This document shows, one piece after another, positions 1-9,434 of a DNA stretch of 64,000 nt. The DNA is taken from contig RZZN01000005.1 in the NCBI GenBank assembly GCA_009929855.1, positions 1 through 64,000 of the forward strand, given 5' to 3'. Every line of letters begins with the position of its first letter. Position 1 is the stretch's first letter. Made by a program: the position numbers and the translations under genes. Source of the stretch: Gammaproteobacteria bacterium. GTDB taxonomy: Bacteria > Pseudomonadota > Gammaproteobacteria > Chromatiales > Chromatiaceae. Under the pieces are notes generated by a model. The model did not search any database and was not told where the DNA came from. It was given only the letters and a program-made list of their open reading frames with translations.

Positions 1-56
1 GTCTCGCCGATGATAGTGTGGGGCCTCCCCATGTGAACGTAGGTCACCGCCAGGAC
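1..56 (+). rRNA. rrf: 5S ribosomal RNA, 3' end (partial)
   Basis: The first ~56 bases match the 3' half of gammaproteobacterial 5S rRNA: the GATAGTGTGGGG...CCCCAT stem and the closing ACCGCCAGG block that pairs with the molecule's 5' end. The 5' half lies off the left edge, so an rRNA operon presumably ends here. The exact 3' end (about base 53-57) is uncertain. The gene is followed at once by a strong terminator and faces proB. Confidence 0.9.
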
Positions 57-64
57 CCTCTCCC

Positions 65-98
65 AAAAAACCCCTACGCTCATCCGTGGGGGTTTTTT
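65..98 (+). terminator. Rho-independent terminator of the rRNA operon
   Basis: An inverted repeat of 14 bases per arm (65-78 and 85-98, one G-U pair), whose outer ends are A6 and T6, follows the 5S rRNA. The symmetric A and T runs mean it could also stop proB transcripts arriving from the other side. Confidence 0.9.
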
Positions 99-150
99 AC
101 TTTTAAGACTTAGAAGACTTAGAAGTCAACTATATCTGCTGGATCAACGA

Positions 151-1275
151 TCAAAGCAATACAAGATTATCCCGATGGATGATCTCGGGTTCATCAAGAT
201 ATCCAAGTATTGATTCGAATCGCTTTGATGGCTGTCCTTTGATACGACTCACCTCTTGGGCATCGTAGTTGGCCAGACCACGCGCCACCTCAGTGCCACA
301 TTCGGCTCGACAAGCAACAACCTCACCGCGACTGAATGAGCCGCGCACATCCGTGATCCCGACTGCGAGCAGGCTAGTGCCGCGTTCGCGCAGCGCCCGA
401 ACCGCTCCAGCATCGAGAGTGAGTTGACCGCGAACCTGAAGGTGTCCCGCTAACCACTGTTTACGAGCGGCTTGAGGGCCTTGAACGGGTGACAGGAATG
501 TACCGAGTAGCTCGCCTTGACTGATTCGATCCAAAACACGCTCACTACGACCGGGAGCGATGATTGTCGGTGTGCCTGAACGAGCGGCGAGTCGTGCTGC
601 GCGGATCTTGGTAATCATGCCGCCGGTACCGAGGTTGTTTGCGCTGCCACAGGCAACCTCATCCAAGAGTCGGTCGTCGACACGCGTCTCTGAGATCAGG
701 TGCGCATCGGGCTTACGCCTTGGGTCGTGATCAAATAATCCTTCCTGATCGGTCAGTAGAATCAATAGATCAGCTTGAATCAGGTTAGTCACGAGTGCGG
801 CAAGGGTGTCGTTATCTCCGAATCGCAACTCATCCGTTGCGACTGTATCATTTTCGTTGATGATTGGAATGACACCCAATCTCAATAAAGTGCGCAGCGT
901 GCTGCGTGAATTGAGATAACGGACCCGATCAACCAAGTCGTCTCGAGTCAATAGGATCTGCGCCGTATGTAATCCATGCGCTTGAAAACAGGCCTCGTAA
1001 GCACGTACCAAACCCATTTGCCCAATCGCGGCAGCCGCTTGTAGCTCATGCAATGCCTTCGGACGACTACGCCAACCCATCCTCACCATGCCTTCAGCAA
1101 CGGCTCCGGATGAGACCAGTACGACTTCATTGCCGGCCAAGCGTCTAGCCGCAATTTGAGCAACCCAGGGCTCTAGCATCGTTCGATCGAGCCCTGCTCC
1201 ATCTCGCGTCAGTAGGGCGCTGCCAATTTTGACGACCCAGCGGCGCGTATACGGGATCATCTCTCGCGAGATCAT
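151..1275 (-). CDS. proB: Glutamate 5-kinase
   Basis: Phosphorylates glutamate to glutamyl-5-phosphate, the first step of proline synthesis, in the cytosol. The 374-residue protein has the amino-acid-kinase fold (N-terminal VVKIGSALL, the SSGAVAEG loop, [18 protein letters not shown] substrate site, GTGGMITK) over about residues 1-260 and a C-terminal PUA domain (about 280-360), as in E. coli ProB. It is the last gene of rplU-rpmA-obgE-proB, 14 bases after obgE. A second start five codons downstream (1260) is possible; the first was kept because an AGG-like sequence precedes it at a reasonable distance. It converges on the 5S rRNA gene. proA is not in the window. Confidence 0.95.
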   Translation of the reverse strand: MISREMIPYTRRWVVKIGSALLTRDGAGLDRTMLEPWVAQIAARRLAGNEVVLVSSGAVAEGMVRMGWRSRPKALHELQAAAAIGQMGLVRAYEACFQAHGLHTAQILLTRDDLVDRVRYLNSRSTLRTLLRLGVIPIINENDTVATDELRFGDNDTLAALVTNLIQADLLILLTDQEGLFDHDPRRKPDAHLISETRVDDRLLDEVACGSANNLGTGGMITKIRAARLAARSGTPTIIAPGRSERVLDRISQGELLGTFLSPVQGPQAARKQWLAGHLQVRGQLTLDAGAVRALRERGTSLLAVGITDVRGSFSRGEVVACRAECGTEVARGLANYDAQEVSRIKGQPSKRFESILGYLDEPEIIHRDNLVLL

Positions 1276-1289
1276 CGAAAATAACCTAC

Positions 1290-2408
<1,119 letters not shown>

Positions 2409-2419
2409 TCAAACGAAAC

Positions 2420-2444
2420 GAGCCCCGCTAGAAAGGCGAGGCTC
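2420..2444 (-). terminator. Intercistronic hairpin between rpmA and obgE
   Basis: Nine-base arms (2420-2428 and 2436-2444, one mismatch) enclose a 7-base loop just after rpmA. On the minus strand the stem is followed by GTTTCGTTTG, a weak T-rich stretch, so it may act as a partial terminator or protect the 3' end of the rplU-rpmA message. Confidence 0.45.
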
Positions 2445-2479
2445 GCACGAAGGCAGCGATGTGGAGTCAATCGGTATGA

Positions 2480-2758
2480 TCAGTCGCTGGTTCCAGTTGC
2501 GAGACTCTCCACAACGGTCACACATCGACGATTTTTTGGGCCTTTGATCTCGAAACGTACGACACCGTCACGCAATGCGAAAAGGGTATGATCACGTCCG
2601 CATCCGACATTTACGCCAGGATGAAAGCTTGTTCCGCGCTGCCGTATGATGATTGATCCCGCGCGCACTTTTTGTCCGCCGAAGATCTTCACACCGAGGC
2701 GCTTTGACTCTGAATCGCGGCCGTTTCTCGAACTGCCACCTGCTTTCTTATGTGCCAC
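2480..2758 (-). CDS. rpmA: 50S ribosomal protein L27
   Basis: Structural protein of the large ribosomal subunit whose N-terminal tail reaches the peptidyl transferase centre. The 92-residue protein begins [16 protein letters not shown], the invariant L27 start, with no N-terminal extension needing cleavage as in Firmicutes. The core ([29 protein letters not shown]) is intact; the last ~8 residues are a divergent tail. It follows rplU after 14 bases. Confidence 0.98.
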   Translation of the reverse strand: MAHKKAGGSSRNGRDSESKRLGVKIFGGQKVRAGSIIIRQRGTSFHPGVNVGCGRDHTLFALRDGVVRFEIKGPKNRRCVTVVESLATGTSD

Positions 2759-2772
2759 TGATGCCTCCTCGC

Positions 2773-3087
2773 TTAACCGAGGTTAATCGCAGTAATTTTC
2801 AGAGCAGTGAACCACTGCCGATGGCCTTGACGTTTCATGTAGTGCTTGCGGCGACGGAATTTCGTCGTCATCACCTTGCTGGCACGTCCGTGTCTCTCCA
2901 CCATTGCATCCACAGAACCGCCGGCGAGATAGGGGGTGCCCAAGCGAACGTCTGCCCCATCGGCGACCATCAAAATTTCGTTCAGTCGTATGCTGCTGCC
3001 AGTCTCGGCTGCTAGCTTTTCTACCTTCACCGTGTCGCCTTCAGCGACTCGGTATTGCTTACCACCGGTCTGTATCACCGCGTACAT
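2773..3087 (-). CDS. rplU: 50S ribosomal protein L21
   Basis: Large-subunit protein that binds 23S rRNA. The family start [14 protein letters not shown] fixes the initiation codon at 3087; a longer in-frame reading exists but its extra 29 residues resemble no L21 N-terminus. The 104-residue length and the C-terminal [14 protein letters not shown] block are typical. It is the first gene of rplU-rpmA-obgE-proB, behind a good sigma-70 promoter at 3146-3174 with a leader of about 50 bases that can fold into a GC-rich hairpin (possible autoregulation, inference). Confidence 0.97.
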   Translation of the reverse strand: MYAVIQTGGKQYRVAEGDTVKVEKLAAETGSSIRLNEILMVADGADVRLGTPYLAGGSVDAMVERHGRASKVMTTKFRRRKHYMKRQGHRQWFTALKITAINLG

Positions 3088-3145
3088 GTTTGGACCCCGA
3101 ATCTGTCGCCGTAACCGGCGGCGGCCATCAAGACAAAGAACGACG

Positions 3146-3174
3146 ATACTATCAGCATGTACATGTTGGGTCAA
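3146..3174 (-). promoter_or_regulatory. Sigma-70-type promoter for rplU-rpmA-obgE-proB
   Basis: On the minus strand, -35 TTGACC (3174-3169), a 17-base spacer, and -10 TAGTAT (3151-3146). Transcription would start near 3139, some 50 bases ahead of the rplU start codon. Confidence 0.65.
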
Positions 3175-3385
3175 GTGGATTTGCCCGAATCCTTTTCTGT
3201 TCTCTCACCCGTCGATCGTCTGATTTCTCCACCGGGCTAAGCGTTTTGTGTAGAGTCTCTGCATCGAAAAGCCTGAGTCGTCCAGCGACGGTGTGCACGT
3301 CATGTAGAATGTTGCGCCAGACTGCTTGACAGGGTGTAGCGTCAGACCTAGCATCAGCAATTGTCATTTGATCAGTAACCATCGT

Positions 3386-4354
3386 ATGAACATTTCCACG
3401 CTTCGACAGCCAGTGGCAGAGGACGTCAAAGCCGTGGACACGCTCATCCTCAGCTGCTTGAAATCCGATGTACCCCTGATTGACCAAGTAGGGCATTACA
3501 TCGTCGAAAGCGGCGGTAAAAGGCTGCGCCCACTCTCGGTTCTGCTCGCTGCACGTGCCTGTGGTTACACGGGTGATCGTCATATCGATCTCGCCGCAGT
3601 GATCGAGCTGATTCACACAGCGACTCTCCTTCATGATGATGTCGTGGACTCCTCTGAGCTGAGACGCAGTCGGGATACGGCTCATGTGGTCTGGGGTAGC
3701 GAGGCGAGCGTGCTCGTCGGCGATTTCCTCTACACGCGAGCCTTCGAGATGATGGTCGATGTTGGGAATCTGCGGGTGATGGAGATCCTATCCGAGGCGA
3801 CCAATCGAATCGCTGAAGGAGAGGTTTTGCAGCTCATGAATACCCGAGATCCAGACACGGATCAGATGCGCTACATGGAGGTCATCGTCAGAAAGACTGC
3901 GACACTGTTCGAGGCTGGTGTTCAACTTGGAGCCATCCTGTCGAATGGATCGCCGGATGTGCAGGATGCGGCCGCTCGCTATGGCTTGAATCTGGGCATT
4001 GCGTTCCAGCTCATCGACGATGCCCTCGACTACAGTCAGGACAACGCTGAGCTGGGTAAGAACGTCGGTGATGACCTCGACGAAGGCAAGCCCACACTCC
4101 CGATCATACGGGCCATCGAGGTTGGTACTCCCGAGCAGCGTTCACTTTTGCGTGAAGCAATCAAAGAAGGTGGCCGCCATCGGATCGACTCTGTCATTGA
4201 TGTGATTGCATCGACCGACGCAATCATCTACACTACTCGTCTTGCGGAAAGGCATGCCAATCTAGCAAAGCAGGCACTTCGCAGTTTACCTGAAACACCG
4301 GCAACGTCAGCCCTCGCGACGCTCGCCGATCTTTCAGTCTCACGCACATACTGA
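3386..4354 (+). CDS. ispB: All-trans-polyprenyl (octaprenyl) diphosphate synthase
   Basis: Long-chain prenyl transferase that extends farnesyl diphosphate with isopentenyl diphosphate to make the quinone side chain. The 322-residue protein carries both aspartate-rich motifs (LLHDDVVDSSELRR and IDDALDYSQD), the GGKRLRP substrate site and the GDFLYTRAF segment. The start at 3386 (MNISTLRQPV) matches E. coli IspB; an upstream in-frame reading adds 20 residues unlike the family. Chain length (C40 or other) cannot be settled by eye. It is divergent from rplU, the usual gammaproteobacterial arrangement. Confidence 0.93.
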   Translation: MNISTLRQPVAEDVKAVDTLILSCLKSDVPLIDQVGHYIVESGGKRLRPLSVLLAARACGYTGDRHIDLAAVIELIHTATLLHDDVVDSSELRRSRDTAHVVWGSEASVLVGDFLYTRAFEMMVDVGNLRVMEILSEATNRIAEGEVLQLMNTRDPDTDQMRYMEVIVRKTATLFEAGVQLGAILSNGSPDVQDAAARYGLNLGIAFQLIDDALDYSQDNAELGKNVGDDLDEGKPTLPIIRAIEVGTPEQRSLLREAIKEGGRHRIDSVIDVIASTDAIIYTTRLAERHANLAKQALRSLPETPATSALATLADLSVSRTY

Positions 4355-4370
4355 AATAGAACGAAATCCT

Positions 4371-4447
4371 CGGGGTGTAGCTCAGCTTGGTAGAGCGCTG
4401 TCTTCGGGAGGCAGAAGTCGCTGGTTCGAATCCAGTCACCCCGACCA
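4371..4447 (+). tRNA. tRNA-Pro (anticodon CGG)
   Basis: A complete 77-base cloverleaf with encoded CCA: acceptor CGGGGTG/CACCCCG, D arm GCTC/GAGC, anticodon stem CTGTC/GGCAG (one G-U) with loop TTCGGGA and anticodon CGG at 4405-4407, T arm GCTGG TTCGAAT CCAGT, then ACCA. It lies 16 bases after ispB on the same strand. No duplicated tRNA 3' end, integrase gene or other sign of an integrated element follows. Confidence 0.97.
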
Positions 4448-4670
4448 CCCCGTACGAATTGCCCGTTCAGCTCACCTTCGAGAGTTGTCTCGCCCTACCT
4501 TCGCGACATCGACTGCGATTTCTCCGGGTTGATCAGATTGATGCCGACGGGGCCGTCTCGGTTATGCTCCCTGAGTTTTCGGCTGAACTGGAGATTGATC
4601 TCACCAACAGAGCAGCATCTTTTGATGGTGTGTGGCAGTGCAATCAATGCCAGTGCCACATCCACCGGTC

Positions 4671-5999
4671 TCAGCTTTGCGTTGGCTTGTGGGCAGCATC
4701 AGTCGTGCGGTCAGTCGGGAACCGCATACGCACATAGATGCTCGCGAACATGAGCATCACGTTGATGATGCCAACGATCACGAAGGGGGCGCGAGGATCG
4801 ACGCGATCGAACAAGAACCCACCGATCGGAGTGATCAAGAGAATCCCGATTGCTCCAGCGACGTTGAATGCTCCCAGCACAGAGCCGCGTTGAGCAACAG
4901 GGGCCTCTTGTCCAATCAGTGACTGGCCACCGAGATAGACACTGATCTGGCCGATTCCCAGCAAGATGAAGAACACTGGACCGATCGCCGAGAGTGGATC
5001 GGAGAGTGCCAAGACGCCGAGGTTGCCCAAAGCGGCCAATGCCATGCAGATTGCCATTCCGGTAACACGGTCGATACGGTCGATCATGGGTCCGAGGATC
5101 GGTGCCCAGACCAGGGCGGCAATCTGGGCCATGACGAAGATCATGGTCCCGCTCAGCACAGCGGCAGCCGAGTCCATCCCCGCGGCCTTGCCCGCAAGGG
5201 TTCCCCAGAGGACAAGAAAGATGGCATTGACCGATTGGTCGCCACGCGCGATGAAGGCGGATGAATAGGCGAGTAGGATACGAGGATTGCGCGCCTGGGC
5301 GAAGCCACCGATAAAGAGTTGGCGGACGCTCAGGCGAGCCTTCCGAGCGACTGGGGCGCCTGGTTTGAGTCCCCAAAAAATCAGTAGCGCGACGCTGACG
5401 GCCAATCCGGCGACGATGAAGTGGGTGATTCGACCCGCCATGACCCCATCGAATCCAGCATCCGTGAATACCCTGGGTAGGCTGCCGAGCCCTTGGCTGA
5501 TCAGCACGACGCCCAGACCACTCAAGACACCCACGATTGCAACTAATTTGCCGCGTGAGCGCTCGGCCGGATAATCGGCCAGCACAGTGGAGAGACCACC
5601 GGCGACTGCCACGACTCCGATCGCATAGATGATTCGATAGAGATAGAGTGCTTCGACTGACTCGGCGAGCGGGTAGAGGGCATAGGTGAGTGCAAGGATC
5701 AGGAAACCGGCGGCATAGACACCACGCCGACCGATGCGGTCCATCAGCACCCCGGCCGGTAAAAACAACAAGAGCGTCACGATCTCGGTCAGGAAGACGA
5801 GTTGTCCACTGATGGTTCCTTGGATCTCCTCCGCGACACCAAGATGCTCATTGAGGATGTAGGTCTGGCCGATCGAGATGAAGATCATCAGCCCAATCGA
5901 GAAGAAGGCCGCTACCAGGAAGCTCCAGCCATGACGAGGCTGTATGGTTGGCGCAAGATAGATCGGTCCGATGCGGTAGGTCCGGTCGAGCTCAGACAT
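4671..5999 (-). CDS. Major facilitator superfamily transporter, substrate unknown
   Basis: A 442-residue polytopic inner-membrane protein with about 12 hydrophobic segments and the MFS signature between TM2 and TM3 (GVLMDRIGRRG), repeated in weaker form in the second half (GPMIDRIDRVTG). It is a secondary transporter; nothing in the sequence names the cargo, and a drug or metabolite exporter is the usual default. It is 152 bases downstream of serB on the same strand and converges with tRNA-Pro. No characteristic substrate-specific motif was recognised. Confidence 0.8.
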   Translation of the reverse strand: MSELDRTYRIGPIYLAPTIQPRHGWSFLVAAFFSIGLMIFISIGQTYILNEHLGVAEEIQGTISGQLVFLTEIVTLLLFLPAGVLMDRIGRRGVYAAGFLILALTYALYPLAESVEALYLYRIIYAIGVVAVAGGLSTVLADYPAERSRGKLVAIVGVLSGLGVVLISQGLGSLPRVFTDAGFDGVMAGRITHFIVAGLAVSVALLIFWGLKPGAPVARKARLSVRQLFIGGFAQARNPRILLAYSSAFIARGDQSVNAIFLVLWGTLAGKAAGMDSAAAVLSGTMIFVMAQIAALVWAPILGPMIDRIDRVTGMAICMALAALGNLGVLALSDPLSAIGPVFFILLGIGQISVYLGGQSLIGQEAPVAQRGSVLGAFNVAGAIGILLITPIGGFLFDRVDPRAPFVIVGIINVMLMFASIYVRMRFPTDRTTDAAHKPTQS

Positions 6000-6151
6000 G
6001 ATGATGGTCTCGGTGCGACAATGGCGGAAAGTTGATCAAGGCCTCATCATCCACTGGGATCTGGGAGATTGCCTCATCTTCGAGTGCCGATTCTATCCCA
6101 GGCCAGCCCGCCTCATGCGAGGCGCATCCATCAGTCATGCACAATGGATGA

Positions 6152-7396
6152 TCAGGTCCGATGGCTAGAGATCGCCAGATGCAGTGCCGTGAGATCACGG
6201 TCACGCATGCCGAGGAGGTATAGAATACCGTCCAGACCCACATTCGCGATTGCGTGTCGCGCCTGTTGGGTGACGATCGGCTTGGCATGAAAGGCAATCC
6301 CCAAGCCGGCGATCGCCAGCATGGGCAGATCATTGGCCCCATCACCCACGGCGATCACCTGCTCGAGTCGAATCCCCTCGCGCGCCGCGAGATCGCGCAG
6401 CAGCTCGGCCTTGCGCGCGCCGTCGATGATTTCGCCCGACACGCATCCGGTGAGCTTGCCGTCGCGAAACTCCAAGGTGTTGGCGTAGACCTCGTCGATC
6501 CCCAATCGCTGCTGCAAGTGCTCCGCGAAATAGGTGAAGCCGCCAGAGAGGATGGCGATTCGATAGCCGAGCTGTTTGAGGCTGGCGATCAGACGATCCG
6601 CGCCCTCGGTGATCGGCAGACGCTCAGCGATATCGCCCAGCACTGATTCGGGCAGCCCTTCAAGCAGCGCCATGCGGCGTCTGAAGCTTTCTTTGAAATC
6701 GATCTCACCTCGCATCGCGGCCTCGGTGATGGCTGCGACCTGTGGGCCGACACCGGCGGCCTTGGCCAACTCGTCGATGACCTCAGCCTGGATCAGGGTC
6801 GAATCCATGTCGAAGCACACAAGCCGGCGGTTGCGGCGAAAGACATCATCCTCCTGGACCGCGACATCGACATCCAGGATCTGCCCGAGCGCAAGCAAGG
6901 CAGCATGCAGCTCGGACAGATTTGCCACCGCGCCTCGCAGCGAGAGCTCGACACAGGCCAGCGTCTGGTGACTTGGGTGACGGCGCGAGATGCGTCCAGT
7001 CAGTCGGGAGATGCGGTCGACATTGAGCTTGTAATCGGCCACCACGGCCGAGATCCGCGCGATATGCTCCGAGTCGATCTCGCGACCGAGCAGTGTCAAG
7101 ATATGGCGAGGTTGTCCCTGCTCATCGACCCAGTCCTCATAGGCATCCGAGTCGATCGGCGTGAAGCGCAGGTCAAGTCCCATTCCGTGTGCGGCAAGGA
7201 GCAGATCGCGAAAGACCGGGCAAGAGGCATTCTCGGCTGGGAGTTCGATCAAGAGTCCGAGGGCCAAGGCATTGTGGATGGTCGACTGGCCGATATCGAG
7301 GATGGGGATTCGATAGCGCGCCAGGATGTTGGTCAGGGTTGCGGTGATCCCAGGTCGATCTTCGCCCGAGACGTTGATGAGGACGATCTCGCTCAT
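6152..7396 (-). CDS. serB: Phosphoserine phosphatase with N-terminal ACT domains
   Basis: Hydrolyses phosphoserine to serine, the last step of serine synthesis. Residues 1 to about 180 form two ACT-like regulatory domains (first: VSGEDRPGITATLTNIL); the HAD phosphatase follows with catalytic DMDST at Asp196/Asp198, SGGF motif and the GDGANDLPML metal site. The 414-residue length matches the two-ACT form found in pseudomonads and mycobacteria rather than the shorter E. coli enzyme. The start at 7396 (MSEIVLINVSGEDRPG) overlaps the cfa stop by four bases (ATGA), so translation is coupled to the lipid genes upstream, an unusual partner for serB. Confidence 0.95.
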   Translation of the reverse strand: MSEIVLINVSGEDRPGITATLTNILARYRIPILDIGQSTIHNALALGLLIELPAENASCPVFRDLLLAAHGMGLDLRFTPIDSDAYEDWVDEQGQPRHILTLLGREIDSEHIARISAVVADYKLNVDRISRLTGRISRRHPSHQTLACVELSLRGAVANLSELHAALLALGQILDVDVAVQEDDVFRRNRRLVCFDMDSTLIQAEVIDELAKAAGVGPQVAAITEAAMRGEIDFKESFRRRMALLEGLPESVLGDIAERLPITEGADRLIASLKQLGYRIAILSGGFTYFAEHLQQRLGIDEVYANTLEFRDGKLTGCVSGEIIDGARKAELLRDLAAREGIRLEQVIAVGDGANDLPMLAIAGLGIAFHAKPIVTQQARHAIANVGLDGILYLLGMRDRDLTALHLAISSHRT

Positions 7397-8670
7397 CGCG
7401 ATTTCATCTCGGCTGCGGTGATGCGGTCTGGCTCGACGGGTGGAGTTGTCGCCGGGGCCTCGAGAACAATCTGCCCAAGGTCGGTACAGCCAGTCTTGAA
7501 CCCAGTCTCGCAATAGGCAAGATAATAACGCCACATCCTTCTGAAGGCCGCGTCATAGCCAAGCCGCTCGATCTCGGGCGCCAGGGCGTCGAAGCGGATG
7601 CGCCAGCGTCGCAAGGTTTCCGCGTAGTCGAGCCCAAACCAAGCGCTGTCGCGCACCACAAGCCCGGTGTCGCGCGCCAAAATATCGAGACGTTGCGCAG
7701 TCGGTAGCATCCCGCCTGGAAAAATGTAGAGCTGGACGAAATCGGGCTGTTTGCGATAGATCGGAAAGTCGTCCTCGTTGATGGTGATGGCTTGCAGTCC
7801 AATGCGTCCACCTGGTCGCACCAAGCGGCGCAGAGTCTTGTAATAGGTTGGCCAATAAGACTCGCCGACCGCCTCGATCATTTCGATCGAGACGACATGG
7901 TCGAATTCGCCCTGGATGTCACGATAGTCCTGCAAGCGGATATCCACCAGGTCGGCCAAGCCAGCAGTCGCAAGACGCTCACGCGCATACTGCAGTTGCG
8001 CGTGCGAGAGGGTCACTGCGGTGACCCTGAGACCACGACGGGCTGCAAACTCGGCGAAGCCGCCCCAACCGCAGCCAATCTCCAGGATGTGCTCACCAGG
8101 CTGTGTGTTCAAGGCATCGAGCAGACGTTGATACTTGCGGCCTTGGGCGCACTCCAACTCCTCGTTTTCGCGATCAGCGAACAGTGCCGAGGAATAGGTC
8201 ATGCTCGGATCCAGCCAGCATTCGTAGAAGTCATTGCCCAGATCGTAATGATGAGCGATGTTGCGTCGGCTGCGAGCGCGGTGATTGTCGCGTAGGCGAT
8301 GTGTGAGCCGATCGAACACGCGCGACCAGCGCATCCCTCGTGATCCGACCCCGAGGTGCTCCATATTGTCGTAGAGGACCTCCAGCAAGGCCGCGAGATC
8401 AGGTGTACTCCAGTGTCCCTCGATATAGGCCTCGGCAAAGCCGATGTCGCCGCGCGTGAGCAGACGCATCAGCAGCGCACGCGACGAATGGATCTCCATG
8501 ATCCCGCTGCCACCATCGAAACGACCTTGGTGCAGAGTGGCGCCGCCATTGGGGTGGCGGACCAAGATCTGCCCAAAGGCGATTTGGCGGCAGAATCGGT
8601 CGATCAGGCGACTCGCCCATCCCGGTCGACGCGCTAGCGACTCCTCGACCCATTCCTGTGCTGGCATCAA
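7393..8670 (-). CDS. cfa: Cyclopropane-fatty-acyl-phospholipid synthase family methyltransferase
   Basis: SAM-dependent C-methylation of unsaturated acyl chains in membrane phospholipids. The 425-residue protein has the N-terminal Cfa domain and a Rossmann methyltransferase domain with ILEIGCGWGGFAEFAARRG as SAM site, the AHHYDLGNDFY signature and SIEMIEAVG. It overlaps both neighbours by four bases, forming a run flavin oxidoreductase-DUF1365-Cfa-SerB. In alphaproteobacteria similar sets belong to the sigma-E/ChrR singlet-oxygen response and some members make furan fatty acids, so the product may be a cyclopropane or another methyl-branched lipid (inference). Confidence 0.9.
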   Translation of the reverse strand: MMPAQEWVEESLARRPGWASRLIDRFCRQIAFGQILVRHPNGGATLHQGRFDGGSGIMEIHSSRALLMRLLTRGDIGFAEAYIEGHWSTPDLAALLEVLYDNMEHLGVGSRGMRWSRVFDRLTHRLRDNHRARSRRNIAHHYDLGNDFYECWLDPSMTYSSALFADRENEELECAQGRKYQRLLDALNTQPGEHILEIGCGWGGFAEFAARRGLRVTAVTLSHAQLQYARERLATAGLADLVDIRLQDYRDIQGEFDHVVSIEMIEAVGESYWPTYYKTLRRLVRPGGRIGLQAITINEDDFPIYRKQPDFVQLYIFPGGMLPTAQRLDILARDTGLVVRDSAWFGLDYAETLRRWRIRFDALAPEIERLGYDAAFRRMWRYYLAYCETGFKTGCTDLGQIVLEAPATTPPVEPDRITAAEMKSR

Positions 8671-9434
8671 GAAACCTCCTCTCGCGGTGGATCCGGCTTG
8701 TCATAATAGCGGCCGCCCTTGAGCCAGATCTTCAAGGCCTGCCAATGGATCATGACGATGACCTTCAGCGTCAGTAACGGGTAGGCGATGGCCGCGTACA
8801 ACAGCCTGCGGTCGGTGATTCTCTCTTCCTTTCCCTGTTGGACCGCCACGAGCATCAGGGCATTGTCCTGGTATTCACGAATGACCGTCGCGTGACGCTC
8901 GCCCTGGCGCGTGAAGCGAAAGTGATAATCCGCGTTCATGTCGATGAACGGCGAAACATGAAACTCCTTGCGGTGGTTTTGTCGGATCGGCCAATCCATG
9001 GAGTGACCGTTCTCGTGGAGCAGATAGCCGTGTGCCTCGCCAAAGGTATTGCTGACCTCGCAGAGCACCGCGACCGGCTGACCCGCGGGATCGAAGCAGG
9101 TCCAGGTGCTCATGGGATTGAAGACAAAGCCGAGCACCCGCGGAAAACACTGCAACTCGACCCGGCCGATCGCTATCTCAAGCCCCATCTCGCGCAGACG
9201 CTCGAGCACCCAAGGGCGCAGTGGGCCACCGTCGCGCGGTCCGTGGTCGCGGTCGTAGAATGAAAAGAGATTGAAACGATTGTGCGAGAACCAGCGGCTC
9301 GCGCGTGCGACCTCGGGGATCCGATCGATGTCCAGCAATAGACTGAAGACACGGTAGACGAATTTGTAGCGGACCGGAAAGAGCCGGCGATGCATGACAT
9401 CGCCAAAGATCAATCGGCCGGCGAGGGTGCTCAT
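8667..9434 (-). CDS. DUF1365 family protein
   Basis: A 255-residue cytoplasmic or membrane-associated protein of unknown biochemical role. It shows the family's recurring features: the HRRLFPVRYKFVY start, FSFYDRDHG, LGFVFNPMSTW, EVSNTFGE and EFHVSPF. The start ATG at 9434 overlaps the upstream oxidoreductase stop (ATGA), and its own stop overlaps the cfa start. The constant company of an FAD oxidoreductase and Cfa across proteobacteria points to a role in lipid modification, but no activity is assigned here. Confidence 0.85.
   Translation of the reverse strand: MSTLAGRLIFGDVMHRRLFPVRYKFVYRVFSLLLDIDRIPEVARASRWFSHNRFNLFSFYDRDHGPRDGGPLRPWVLERLREMGLEIAIGRVELQCFPRVLGFVFNPMSTWTCFDPAGQPVAVLCEVSNTFGEAHGYLLHENGHSMDWPIRQNHRKEFHVSPFIDMNADYHFRFTRQGERHATVIREYQDNALMLVAVQQGKEERITDRRLLYAAIAYPLLTLKVIVMIHWQALKIWLKGGRYYDKPDPPREEVS

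Noticed and set aside
4371-4447. tRNA-Pro as an integration site for a mobile element
   Set aside because: No integrase gene, no duplicated 3' tRNA end and no cargo follow; the next gene is an ordinary MFS transporter.
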